Positions 1-8,237 of a DNA stretch of 64,000 nt are shown here, piece by piece. The notes under the pieces are model-generated. The model saw only the letters and a program-made list of their open reading frames with translations, was not told the origin of the DNA and did no database searches. This DNA comes from Vulcanisaeta sp. JCM 16161 (GTDB lineage: Archaea; Thermoproteota; Thermoprotei; Thermoproteales; Thermocladiaceae). The stretch lies in assembly GCF_001316285.1 (NCBI RefSeq), contig NZ_BBDO01000001.1, positions 310,001-374,000 on the forward strand, written 5' to 3'. A program made the position numbers and the translations under genes. Position 1 is the stretch's first letter. Each line of letters opens with the position of its first letter.

Positions 1-307
1 ACTTAATGTACCTCTCATAAACAGCCTCAAGGGTCCTCGGGCTCCTCTCGGCATATAGAACAAGGGCATTACCCTCAATACTACCCGGAAGTGCCAGCTC
101 CTTAAGGAAGAACCTAGCTATGTGCGTTGGATCCCTATTGAGCCTTTGGGCTACATCCCTGAAGTTTTGAATAATTGTCTTCTTAGGCTGGACTTGAATG
201 CTTAACCTAGGTATTTCCTGCCTCCTCTGGATCTTAGGCGTTATCAATGTGTAGGCCTTATCCAATAACTTCATGTAAAGCTCATCATAATTAACATCAC
301 TCGACAT
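1..307 (-). CDS. eif2b: Translation initiation factor aIF2 subunit beta (5' part, runs off the window)
   Basis: Encodes the beta subunit of the archaeal aIF2 complex, which helps deliver initiator tRNA to the ribosome. About 102 N-terminal residues are present. They begin MSSDVNYDELY and contain the central-domain signature NRDPTHIARFFLKELALPG, followed by a stretch like RSPRTLEAVYERYIK, the usual order in this family. The C-terminal zinc ribbon lies outside the window. The ATG at 307 is chosen because homologs begin just before a YxELL-type helix, and a TATA-like TTTATTAAG lies about 30 nt upstream. No break is visible. Confidence 0.9.
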   Translation of the reverse strand, partial: MSSDVNYDELYMKLLDKAYTLITPKIQRRQEIPRLSIQVQPKKTIIQNFRDVAQRLNRDPTHIARFFLKELALPGSIEGNALVLYAERSPRTLEAVYERYIK

Positions 308-424
308 ATCAACGCTGGAAAAACTAATTACTTAATAAATTCTTACCTCCCGTAATCATTGTTAATAATTTATTGAAACCACGGTCAGTCTGGTTTAAAG
401 TCTCTGCGTTTTAATAAATCATTA

Positions 425-1076
425 ATGACCTTACTCGTAATTAAGACCGCCAATAGGCGCGGGATGCTTCACGAAATAACCGGCGTCATTAAGGATTATG
501 CAAGTATTGAGTGGGTCTTCGTATCCATACCCTCGGAGACCGAGAGAGTCATCGCCATGAGACTCAGCGACTCACTGCCAATAAGCGCCCTTGATAAATT
601 GAGGAGTATTAATGGCGTTCATGACATTTGGGCGAGCCATGAGGCGCCGATGGAGTTGGTGGGCTTCGATAAGGAGATTCTTAGGAGCATATTAATGCAT
701 ATGGTTCAAAGTGGTGGTGAGGTTCATGCGTTCCTAACGAAGCTTGGTTATGAAATGGGCCTCTCCATGGCAAGTACAATGCTTAGGACTAAGTATGAGA
801 TCCCATCAAATGCGGCAATGAGTAAGGTTCTCGAGACTGCCATTAACATGCTCGTGGTTATGAACCTAACGAGGAGCGTCGAGAATATAAGCATTAGTAT
901 GGATAAGGGTGCATATCGTTAACGTATCATTACTGGAGCCCTTTGACCTTGATGCCGGTCTACCATTTACGAGGGGTTACCTACTGGGGCTGTTGAAGGT
1001 TCTCCTTAAGTGTGATTGCAGTCTTGATGCAGTAATAAATAAGTCCAGGGTTACCTTCTACCTCAAGGGTAAGTAA
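425..1076 (+). CDS. ACT-domain protein with a conserved C-terminal domain (one frameshift)
   Basis: Residues 1-70 look like a regulatory ACT domain (start TLLVIKTANRRGMLHEITGVI, with the beta-alpha-beta pattern and Gly before a helix), which usually binds small ligands such as amino acids. The reading frame stops near 920, but a second frame from about 909 to 1076 continues it. Restoring one G in the run at 907-909 gives a protein of about 217 aa. The continuation is supported by a paralog at 22233-22828 whose C-terminus aligns (FDLDAGLP here, FDEDVGMP there). Residues 75-217 have no recognised catalytic motif. The ATG at 425 follows ATTA with no ribosome binding site. The specific ligand or role is unknown. 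Confidence 0.7.
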
Positions 1077-1171
1077 GCTCACCATTGACATTTTTTAATC
1101 ATTATAAAACAAAACAGATTGTAATTAATACTTAAATAGACGTGGCAGGGACATAGGGCTGGTGGGCTCCT

Positions 1172-2102
1172 TTGGAGAGTTGGGTTAGGTCCTTAATTGA
1201 CATAATGAGAAGAAGCCTTGATTCTAATGGTTTGCCAATACCAATGGACAAGTCCTACTGTAGTGAGTGGGCGAAGGACTTGAACATACCCAGGGGTGGC
1301 GACACGATAATCTACACATCATGCCTGTATCAAATGGCCCCAATGATAAACCAACTAGTGCCCTGGATTGAAAAGATAAGGGGGACACCACTGAGCGGCT
1401 TGGCCGGTGTCCTATCTAGGTTTGCTGGTTTTGTAATAAAGCCTAATAGGGCAGATATTGATAGGGCTAATGGAATAATTAGGAACATAGCCAAGGCTTG
1501 ATAAAGGCTGGTGTAAACTTCGGTTTTCTTTACGATGACGAGCCTACAGTGGCGCATTACTTCATGAAATTGGGGCCGAGGATATCTTCCTGGAGTACTT
1601 TGAAAATACAGTCCTTAAAACCTTTAGGAAGTATGGGGTTAGGAGGGTCATAACCATCGACCCACATACCCATAATGTATTAACAAATGTGGCACCGAAC
1701 TACTTTAAGCTTGACTTCGAGGTTGTGAATTACCTAGACCTAATCAAGGGCATTAAGGTAAGGCCTAAAATAAGTGGTGATGTGGTTATTCATGACTCAT
1801 GCCTATACGCAAGATACCTGGGTAAGTATGACGTTTATAGGTCAATACTTGATAATGCAGGTATTAAGCACGTTGAAGACCCGTTAATAACTGGTAAGGA
1901 TACATCGACATGCTGCGGAGGACCACTTGAGTCTCTTAGTCCTGAACTCTCGAGGAAGATTGCCAAGATTAGGATTGAGAACCTGGCCAAGCTTTCGAAA
2001 ACCGTAATGACGGTATGCCCAATATGCCTGGCAAACCTTGGTAGGAATGCTGAGGGCGTAGTCCAGGTCCTAGACATAAATGAGGTTATTGAGGTGGAGT
2101 AG
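1172..2102 (+). CDS. Cysteine-rich (CCG) domain Fe-S protein, heterodisulfide reductase B-like (two frameshifts)
   Basis: About 310 aa once two missing bases are restored, one near 1498 (TTG expected) and one near 1540 (CCC expected). Two CCG-type repeats are visible: an N-terminal one with TSCLYQMAP, and a C-terminal one with HDSCLYARY, then CCGGP, then CPICL. This family (HdrB, GlpC, lactate utilisation LutA) carries Fe-S clusters for electron transfer to an oxidoreductase partner. No partner gene lies next to it, so the redox substrate is open. The start is TTG at 1172, with AT-rich promoter-like sequence around 1125-1140. It may be a subunit of a glycolate or lactate dehydrogenase-like complex (inference). 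Confidence 0.7.
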
Positions 2103-2132
2103 GTTTAAATAACGACTTTTATCATTAATTAT

Positions 2133-2186
2133 TAATGATGACGCGATGGCTGTCCAGACCAATGACGAGTAAGGTGTTAGCTGATT
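2133..2186 (+). ncRNA. Box C/D sRNA (2'-O-methylation guide), candidate 1
   Basis: Boxes occur in the archaeal order and spacing. Box C ATGATGA is at 2135-2141, followed by a 13-nt guide (2142-2154), a variant box D' CAGA (2155-2158), a 3-nt spacer, box C' ATGACGA (2162-2168), a 12-nt guide (2169-2180) and box D CTGA (2181-2184). A TATA-like TTTAAATAA at 2104-2112 fits a start near 2131. Guide 2 would pair with CTAACACCTTAC. Guide 1 would pair, with a G-U wobble, with GACGGCCAT-type sequence, which resembles a conserved 16S rRNA segment from memory. It sits in the gap between two protein genes. Confidence 0.62.
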
Positions 2187-2233
2187 ACCGTCTAAGAAAG
2201 TGTTTTTATTCTGGCTTCACTACGTAGTTTTTA

Positions 2234-2680
2234 ATGAGCTTCACACCCGTGTATGAGAGGGACCTGGAAGTACCAATAAAAATAAGTAAGTCAGCAAACG
2301 AGGACGCGAGGAGAAAGAGACTTGAGAGGTGGCCTAGGGAGGCTGGCCTATCCGTGCCTCTTGACGATTCAGGTACGAGCTTCATGCAGCTTGTTAAGTC
2401 CTTCTCTACCGACTATGGCCTAACGCCGGGTGAGAGGACCTGGGATGTTAAGGATGTCGGTGGTAAGTATAGCATTAACATGGTTTGGAAGTTAATGAGG
2501 GGTAATGAGGAGAAGGGTTATGCCAGGGTTACTGGTGAGATACCGTTAACGCCAACAGGTGAGGAGGGTAACAATGTTGTTTATACTGCGAGGCTTAAGT
2601 ACGTGATTGAAATTAGTAATGACGTGCTTAGTGAGAAGGCCACTGCAGAGAACGTGCCTGAGGTCAACCTATTCGGTTAG
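2234..2680 (+). CDS. Conserved-looking hypothetical protein, 148 aa
   Basis: An intact gene starting with ATG at 2234, preceded by AT-rich sequence with TTTTTATTC about 30 nt upstream. The protein is soluble, with no signal peptide or membrane segment. It starts with a charged region (ARRKRLERWPRE). Residues 55-140 alternate like a beta-sheet domain (VGGKYSINMVWKLMRG, VVYTARLKYVIEISNDV). No catalytic or metal-binding motif is recognised. Codon use resembles the neighbours, so there is no sign of transfer. Function unknown. Confidence 0.6.
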   Translation: MSFTPVYERDLEVPIKISKSANEDARRKRLERWPREAGLSVPLDDSGTSFMQLVKSFSTDYGLTPGERTWDVKDVGGKYSINMVWKLMRGNEEKGYARVTGEIPLTPTGEEGNNVVYTARLKYVIEISNDVLSEKATAENVPEVNLFG

Positions 2681-2724
2681 GCATGGGTAATCCATTAAAA
2701 TAATCTGGGTCATCAATAAGATAA

Positions 2725-3915
2725 ATGTATACGGTACCAACTAGGGAATTCGAGAGGAGGTTAGACCTGCTATATAGGGTTATGGATGAGAAGAGACTGG
2801 ATGCTGCGTACATAATTAATCCAATAAACATTGCCTACTTCACAGGATTTTATTACCTTCAGACGGAGAGACCTGCCGCCGTCGTCATACGTAGGAATGG
2901 CGATATTTACTTCTTCGGACCGCTCCTTGAGAGGGACCATGTATTGAGCCAGACAAAGCTCGTGAGTAAGGTATACACATATAGGGACTACCCAGGTGAG
3001 GTACATCCAATGCGATTATTTGCCGATTGGCTCAGGGAACTGCACCTGGATAGTTCAGCCATTGGTTATGACTCAACACCAGGTTACACAAGTTACTGGG
3101 GCTATAAGGGGCCAAACTTAGCGGAACTACTTCCAAGCGCTAAATTCGTGAGTATATCAGACGATATTTACTCCATGAGGTTAATAAAGAGCGATGTGGA
3201 GATCGATCTACTCAGGGAGAGCGCCAAGTGGGCGAATCTCGCCCACTCACTGCTTCAGGATTACACGGCGCCTGGCATGTATGACTACGAGATCTCACTA
3301 AGGGCCTCCCTTGATGCTTCCATAATGATGAAGAAGGCCTTGGGACCTGGGTATAAGCTTGAGGTCTGAGTACCCTGCTACGCGGGTTTTAGGGGCCAGG
3401 TTGGTGAGCATGGCGCTTACCCACACTCAATAAGTGTGGAGAGACCTATTAAAATTGGTGATGTTCTGGTGACTGGCGCGACCGCAGATGTTGGCGGTTA
3501 CATGGCTGAACTTGAGAGGAATCTCTTCGTTGGTAAGCCTGGCAGTGACGTGATTAAGTACCACGAAATGGTGCTCAAGCTTCAGGACGCAGCGTTAAAT
3601 GCGCTGAAACCTGGGGTTAAGGCTTCCGATGTTGATAGGGCAGTTATAAAGACCGCCAAGGAGCTCGGAGTGGCCGAACACCTACTGCACCATAGTGGAC
3701 ACGGCCTGGGGTTGGAGGGTCATGAGGCGCCATTCCTCGATATTGGTGATGAAACCGTACTTAAGCCGGGCATGGTAATTACGGTTGAGCCAGGCATATA
3801 CATAAATGGCCTTGGCGGGTTTAGGCATTCGGATACGGTAGTTATTCATGAGGATTACATTGAGGTGATAACGTATTACCCAAGGGATACCGAGTCATTA
3901 GTGGTCGAGATTTAA
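2725..3915 (+). CDS. M24-family protein, creatinase/Xaa-Pro-peptidase fold, with an in-frame TGA
   Basis: N-terminal creatinase-type domain (residues 1-130) and C-terminal pita-bread domain. The two parts are in the same frame, separated only by TGA at 3367-3369, so this is not an indel. The most economical reading is a C-to-T or G-to-A change (Arg CGA or Trp TGG). In the catalytic domain, the usual ligand pair (DAG and GYxxDxTR) is replaced by VTGA and GYMAELERNLF, as in creatinase (GYxxALERTLF). The late Glu of the RxED motif is Ser (RHSD). HHSGHG and VEPG are kept. Either a metal-independent creatinase-like hydrolase or an inactive relative; annotation as a dipeptidase would be unsafe. Confidence 0.7.
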
Positions 3916-3961
3916 CCCAATTAAGCATATAAGTAAGTCAGTATTATTAATTACATTTTTC

Positions 3962-4528
3962 GTGAACGTTAAGCAACTCTTAACATATACAGGGATAATC
4001 GCTGCAGTGCTTGCCTGGCTATTCATAGCCATTAGCATAATTGTTAATCCCTGGTTCGTATTCACCAAAAACGCCTTCAGCGATTTAGGTGGGCCATACG
4101 CTACCGACCCCTGGATTTACAATTATGGATTAATAATAACGTCAATGTTCGTAGACCTATACTCAATAAACCTATTGTTAATATCGAGGAATAAGGTCGA
4201 GGACTTTGCCTCAGCCTTCGTGCTCATTGCAGGGCTATTCCTGGCATTAATAGGTATTTACCATGAGGGAACCAGGCCTCATGTTTTCGTATCAACCTGG
4301 TTCTTCACCCAAATGGATCTGGCATTAATCACGTGGGGCATCGGCTCATTAATGGCCAAGGATAAAAGGCTTGGGCTATTCTCGTTACTTCTCGGAATCA
4401 TAGCGCCATCAATAGCGTTGATAATTCCATGGCCATCAGCAGCTACCGAGGAGGCCTACGGAATAGCGGTGATAGACCTATGGGTAGCTGTGATGACGTA
4501 CCTCGAGATTAAGCACATGATTAAATAA
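3962..4528 (+). CDS. DUF998-family integral membrane protein
   Basis: About 188 aa with six predicted membrane segments (first at residues 8-28, then near 53-72, 80-99, 112-130, 138-158 and 165-182). The FTKNAFSDLGGP motif after the first segment is typical of DUF998 proteins. No enzymatic role is established for the family. The start is GTG at 3962 with AT-rich sequence directly before it. The gene converges with the NTPase gene on the other strand and ends about 30 bp before a strong inverted repeat. Intact. Confidence 0.7.
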   Translation: MNVKQLLTYTGIIAAVLAWLFIAISIIVNPWFVFTKNAFSDLGGPYATDPWIYNYGLIITSMFVDLYSINLLLISRNKVEDFASAFVLIAGLFLALIGIYHEGTRPHVFVSTWFFTQMDLALITWGIGSLMAKDKRLGLFSLLLGIIAPSIALIIPWPSAATEEAYGIAVIDLWVAVMTYLEIKHMIK

Positions 4529-4557
4529 TAACATTGTCTGTCAAAGCCTGGACTGGG

Positions 4558-4591
4558 AGAGTGGAGGTAAGACTATTCTTACCTCCACTCT
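4558..4591. repeat. Perfect 15-bp inverted repeat (hairpin) between convergent genes
   Basis: The arm AGAGTGGAGGTAAGA (4558-4572) and its exact complement TCTTACCTCCACTCT (4577-4591) are separated by the 4-nt loop CTAT. The hairpin begins 30 bp after the DUF998 stop codon. It covers the last codons and the stop of the convergent NTPase gene (TAA within GGTAAGA on the minus strand). It could act as a two-way terminator or a transcript-protecting 3' hairpin. No long T-run follows, so intrinsic termination in the bacterial sense is not shown. Confidence 0.75.
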
Positions 4592-5146
4592 GCCTGGCCA
4601 CGACGTTCAGTCTCAAATAATTCCGTGTTCCACGGCATCCTGGGTATTAATGCCATGTATACGGCCTCTGTATTAAGTACAACCCTGTCTATGAACCTCC
4701 TTGTTAATGCTCCAATTAATCCATATTTCCTACCTATATTGGGCTCTCCGTAATACTTACTAACGACCTCATTCAACTCAACTCCCCGTAGCACTTCCTT
4801 CATGAATTTCCTAGGCACCATGAACCCAGGCTTATGCCAAGGGTTACCCTGCCATCCTTATCCATTACCACGGCAATCGTAATATCAATACCCTCATCAA
4901 AACCCTCAACCTTGATTATCCCAGCCTCAATACCAACGCCGAACTCGGCATTTCGTACCGCATTAATCGCGTATTTCGCCCTCCTAATAGCCCCGTGAAT
5001 GGTTTCGTCAAAACCAATGGCTCGGGAGATAAGTCGCCAGGTGGTTCAATAGGAACCACGCTAACCCTAAAGCCCGCAAGTCTAAACGCCAATTCCGTAC
5101 CCCTAACCTTATTTGGGTTCCTTGAACCAAGGGCTACGAGTATCAC
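4579..5146 (-). CDS. DUF84/YjjX-type inosine/xanthosine triphosphatase (two frameshifts)
   Basis: House-cleaning NTPase that hydrolyses ITP/XTP-type non-canonical purine nucleotides. Residues 1-25 read MILVALGSRNPNKVRGTELAF, the typical SxNPxKxxA start. After a break near 5030, the other frame gives IGFDETIHGAIRRAKYAI and FGVGIEAGI, hallmarks of DUF84. After a second missing base near 4827 (CCC expected) it reads GFMVPRKFMKEVL to the end. The repaired length of about 190 aa fits the family. Upstream lies a box C/D sRNA on the other strand and then ribH. The 3' end is inside a perfect hairpin. Confidence 0.75.
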
Positions 5147-5186
5147 GGCAAGTAAAGATAAATCTAGGGGTTATAAGGGTTCTAAC

Positions 5187-5241
5187 ATGTGATGATGCTT
5201 AGTCGCCTACCGATGAGTGAGGAGTGACTCCAATGCTGAAT
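5187..5241 (+). ncRNA. Box C/D sRNA, candidate 2
   Basis: Box C GTGATGA (5189-5195), a 14-nt guide (5196-5209), variant box D' CCGA (5210-5213), a 3-nt spacer, variant box C' GTGAGGA (5217-5223), a 12-nt guide (5224-5235) and box D CTGA (5236-5239). A TATA-like GATAAAT near 5157-5163 is suitably placed. Guide 2 would pair with CATTGGAGTCAC and guide 1 with TAGGCGACTAAGCA. The first guide is slightly longer than the usual 12 and both internal boxes are degenerate, so confidence is a little lower than for the other two. It is encoded opposite to the flanking ribH and NTPase genes. Confidence 0.55.
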
Positions 5242-5288
5242 CGAAACTTCATAATGAATTAATTCAATAAATTTAACGCAACCATGGC

Positions 5289-5750
5289 TTACTCTATGAA
5301 TACCGTGGTACCCGTGTACTTACTACCCCTCAGTAACTCAAGTCTCCTTGCAAGCTTAACCGCGGCCTCCACAGCCCTCCTCGCATATTCCTCAGCCCTC
5401 TCCAGCGCCTGCATCCTATTGGCCCCAGGACCGATTATCCCCATGCCAACAGGCTTCTTATGCTCCACGGACAAGTCCATTAATTTCCTAGCTGCTTGGT
5501 GAGCCACGACCTCGTCATGCTTTGTCTCGCCTTGAATAACAGCGCCTATCGCCGCCACGGCATCCACATCATCCCTCCTAAGCAATTCGTCAACCACTAT
5601 GGGCATGTCGTATGTACCCGGCACCTTAGCCACGTAGGTAACCTCAGCACCTAAAAACCTCGCATGCTCAAGGGCCTTCTGAAGCATTAGGTATGTAATG
5701 TCGTAGTTAAACTCCGCAACCACAATCGCAAGCCTAACCCTATCCGCCAT
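5289..5750 (-). CDS. ribH: 6,7-dimethyl-8-ribityllumazine synthase
   Basis: Penultimate step of riboflavin synthesis: condenses 5-amino-6-ribitylaminouracil with 3,4-dihydroxy-2-butanone 4-phosphate. The 153-aa length is normal for the family. Visible motifs are FNYDIT (residues 14-19), VPGTYDMP (43-50) and [17 protein letters not shown], with the catalytic His in KHD near residue 78. The enzyme normally forms pentamers or 60-mer capsids in the cytoplasm. Start ATG at 5750. No other riboflavin gene is in the window. Intact. Confidence 0.95.
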   Translation of the reverse strand: MADRVRLAIVVAEFNYDITYLMLQKALEHARFLGAEVTYVAKVPGTYDMPIVVDELLRRDDVDAVAAIGAVIQGETKHDEVVAHQAARKLMDLSVEHKKPVGMGIIGPGANRMQALERAEEYARRAVEAAVKLARRLELLRGSKYTGTTVFIE

Positions 5751-5776
5751 ACAACCGGGGATAGGGCAGGTCCAAA

Positions 5777-6874
5777 TTAAAGCTTATCCCGACACCTAAC
5801 CCTATCACTAATCCTCCTAAGTATTGGATCAGCGATCACGTACTGATTATCAACCTTCATTATAAATCCATTATCCACAAGTCTCCTTAGGAGCTTCGTA
5901 ACCTCGCTATCACTTATTGGCCTACCCTCCCTCAACTCAAGATACCTCTTAACCTCAGACCATGTGGCACCTTGCTTAAGAGCGTTAATTACGAGCACGT
6001 ACCTCCTAGAGCCCATGGCCCTAACGAAATTACAAAACTCCTCCTCAACAATACCCGAGGCTATGCTTATAGTTCTATTAAGAGCCTCAGGCCCTGGATT
6101 ACTGATGTATGTGAGACCAAATAGTGATAACCAACCAACAACGCCATCTAATTCATCCACAGCCCTATCAATTATATTCTCACTAACGGCGATACCCGCC
6201 TTATCGAACCCACGCCTTAGAAAGTCCAGCGACTGCTCACGTGTAAAGGGCCTTAACTCTATTACCTCCATGTATCTACCATACAACGGTGAATCTGGAT
6301 TATTAAGTCTCAGGTAATTATAGAGCATGCCAACCTTAGACCCAGCAAAGATGAAGGATATATTCCTCAAATTATCATATACATAGGCAAATACTGGAAG
6401 TAAATTGAAACCTCTCATTCTGCTCAATTCCTGAACCTCATCAATTATCACGACAAGGTGCTTACCCTCCGATAGTGCCCAATCATTAAGAGCATCAAAT
6501 AATGATGGTATTGATATATCCCTGGCTGACCCACTAAACTCGATAGTAAGGCCCATTATTGATAAACCCCTAACCCTACTTAGAAAATCGATTAGCCTTC
6601 GGCTAAATGGCAATAATTGACTTAAGGATTTTGCGAATTCATTTAGGAAGTCTCTGACAGTCATGTAGGCCATGCCCTCAAACCTCCTTGCATCAATATA
6701 TACCCTAACTATATCCTTTGTGGCGGCTTTAACAAGTGATGTTTTACCAACACGCCTAAAGCCAACCACCAATGTGACCGCCCTATTCAATGCTGAAAAT
6801 CTTAATTGCTTGATCTCGGCCTCCCTATCATATAGCTCGCTTGGGTCCTCAGCAGGTCTATCAAGAAACGCCAT
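5777..6874 (-). CDS. Archaeal ATPase family AAA+ protein (copy 1)
   Basis: A 365-aa P-loop ATPase with Walker [10 protein letters not shown] (residues 38-46) and Walker [12 protein letters not shown] near residue 145. A C-terminal winged-helix region (about 290-360; [16 protein letters not shown]) is typical of the archaeal ATPase/DUF234 group. The cellular role of this family is unknown. Members are often strain-variable and may bind DNA. It is intact, unlike most neighbours. A three-half-site repeat lies between the TATA-like box and the ATG, suggesting autoregulation. A broken paralog is at 49849-50945. Confidence 0.8.
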   Translation of the reverse strand: MAFLDRPAEDPSELYDREAEIKQLRFSALNRAVTLVVGFRRVGKTSLVKAATKDIVRVYIDARRFEGMAYMTVRDFLNEFAKSLSQLLPFSRRLIDFLSRVRGLSIMGLTIEFSGSARDISIPSLFDALNDWALSEGKHLVVIIDEVQELSRMRGFNLLPVFAYVYDNLRNISFIFAGSKVGMLYNYLRLNNPDSPLYGRYMEVIELRPFTREQSLDFLRRGFDKAGIAVSENIIDRAVDELDGVVGWLSLFGLTYISNPGPEALNRTISIASGIVEEEFCNFVRAMGSRRYVLVINALKQGATWSEVKRYLELREGRPISDSEVTKLLRRLVDNGFIMKVDNQYVIADPILRRISDRVRCRDKL

Positions 6875-6877
6875 ACC

Positions 6878-6904
6878 TATGTAGTAACTACATACCTATG
6901 TAGT
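6878..6904. promoter_or_regulatory. Operator-like repeat upstream of the ATPase gene
   Basis: TATGTAGT (6878-6885), one central A, then its perfect complement ACTACATA (6887-6894), then a further TATGTAGT (6897-6904). The repeat sits 4-30 bp before the ATPase start codon. It lies between that codon and a TATA-like TTTAATAA (minus strand, about 6905-6912), where a bound dimer would block transcription. The ligand protein is unknown; the ATPase itself or a small regulator are candidates. Confidence 0.55.
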
Positions 6905-6959
6905 TATTAAACTTTGCCACGTTGTAAGCGTTTTAAAGTCTTAATAATGCATAACCTCA

Positions 6960-7821
6960 GTGCTTAATTTCTCAAGGTTATGGATTTGGAAGTACATTAG
7001 GGATAAACTGCCCTGGTACTATGAAGTAGCCATTAACAGGAAGCCAGCCAAGTACTTAATAGCCGCGCGAATACCTGTTAACGAGAAAGTAACCGAGTTA
7101 AGTGAGGGTGAGTTGTGGAGGGAGTTTGATAGGGCCCTAAAGGACTTCCTCGAGTTATGGCGAAGGGTCAGAAATAATGAGGTGGATATTAGGAGCATGC
7201 CTAAGGCATCACCATCACTGCTAGACCTGATCGCCGAAATCACTAGAAGGATGATTAGGCATTGCGAATTTTGTGAGTGGCGTTGTAGGGTTGATAGGAC
7301 GGGTGGTAAGAGGCTTGGTGTCTGCATGCTTGACTCCACAAGTAGGGTATCCACGTACTTCCACCACCTTGGTGAGGAATTACCACTTCGTGGCGTGATG
7401 GGTTCTGGGACTATATTCTTCACATCCTGTAACTTCCGCTGTGCCTTCTGCCAAAATGCTGACATAAGTAGGGATAGGTTCAACGGCATTACCATGAACC
7501 CAAGGCAGATAGCCTCGTCAGCCATAATACTCAGGCTTGAGGGCGTCCACAACATCAATTGGTCGGTGGCGAACCAACGCCGCACCTACACAATATCGCT
7601 GAGGCGATAAGGCTTATTGCCAGGGATGGCATTAAAGTCTTGATGAATTGAGTGAGGAGGAGTACGATGCCGTGCTCTCGGTTAAGGCGGACTTCATACC
7701 CTACAACTTCTCCAGGGATTGGGCGTTCTACGGCAATGAGCTTAACGTGCCCATGCTATGGAATAGCAACTTCTACATGACCGTAGAAACCACGAAACTG
7801 CTTAGGGTCTTGATGGACATT
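6960..7821 (+). pseudogene. PflX-type radical SAM protein, N-terminal part, cut by a 4.1-kb insertion
   Basis: Related to COG1313 PflX-like Fe-S proteins. Visible are a Cys-rich N-terminal segment (CEFCEWRC, then GVC) and the radical SAM motif SCNFRCAFCQN near residue 160. After one missing G near 7565 it reads NWVGGEPTPHLHNI, and after a second break near 7642 it reads DELSEEEYDAVLSVKADF and LWNSNFYMT. The frame ends LLRVLMDI at 7821, directly before a stop. The missing continuation (FPDFKYGNDKC onward) lies at 11922-12362 in frame. The two indels could be sequence errors; the split is structural. The substrate of this family is unknown. Confidence 0.75.
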
Positions 7822-7985
7822 TAGACTACATTAAGACTTACGCACTGAACAATAACGCCTATGCCTTATGCGCCGAAAAATTATATTCACGTGCTCCCGT
7901 ATTACCGCATCGCCTATGGTAAGAACACTATTTCTTTTTCATGGAGTTTAATTTATGTTAAATTTTACAAATAATCCCGAGTAAG

Positions 7986-8159
7986 TTGGAAATTAATACA
8001 CTGCGCCTGGAGTTAGAAGAATATTATTCACGTTGTACATCCTTGCTTGAATCGGCAATTATCGTTCGTTTAGTTATTCTAATCGTGCTTGTTGAGTTGG
8101 TGCTGTGCCTATTAATGCAATTGAAGAATACGTCCACTAGCTTGGTAATCCTCGCGTAG
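7986..8159 (+). CDS. Small single-span membrane ORF, possible anchor of the downstream surface protein
   Basis: A 57-codon frame starting with TTG at 7986. A charged start (EINTLRLELEEYYSRC) is followed by a strongly hydrophobic span of about 22 residues beginning SAIIVRLVILIVLVE. A TATA-like GTTAAATTTTAC lies at 7957-7968. The frame stops at TAG 8157-8159. In another frame the next bases read EWFYALGALSSAV, so this may be the N-terminus of the secreted protein that follows, broken by indels. No pilin peptidase motif is certain. Not recognised. Confidence 0.35.
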   Translation: MEINTLRLELEEYYSRCTSLLESAIIVRLVILIVLVELVLCLLMQLKNTSTSLVILA

Positions 8160-8237
8160 AGTGGTTTTACGCCCTAGGTGCATTGTCTTCAGCCGTTTAA
8201 TCACCATGATGGGTAGGTCGAGCATAGATGGGATATT

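Noticed and set aside
909..1076. A 55-aa open frame starting with GTG just inside the end of the first ACT gene
   Set aside because: It aligns with the C-terminal tail of the paralog at 22233-22828, so it is the continuation of the ACT gene after a one-base deletion, not a separate gene.
3367..3369. In-frame TGA as a selenocysteine codon
   Set aside because: No SECIS-like structure was seen, the position is not a known redox site of M24 proteins, and Thermoproteota are not known to use selenocysteine.
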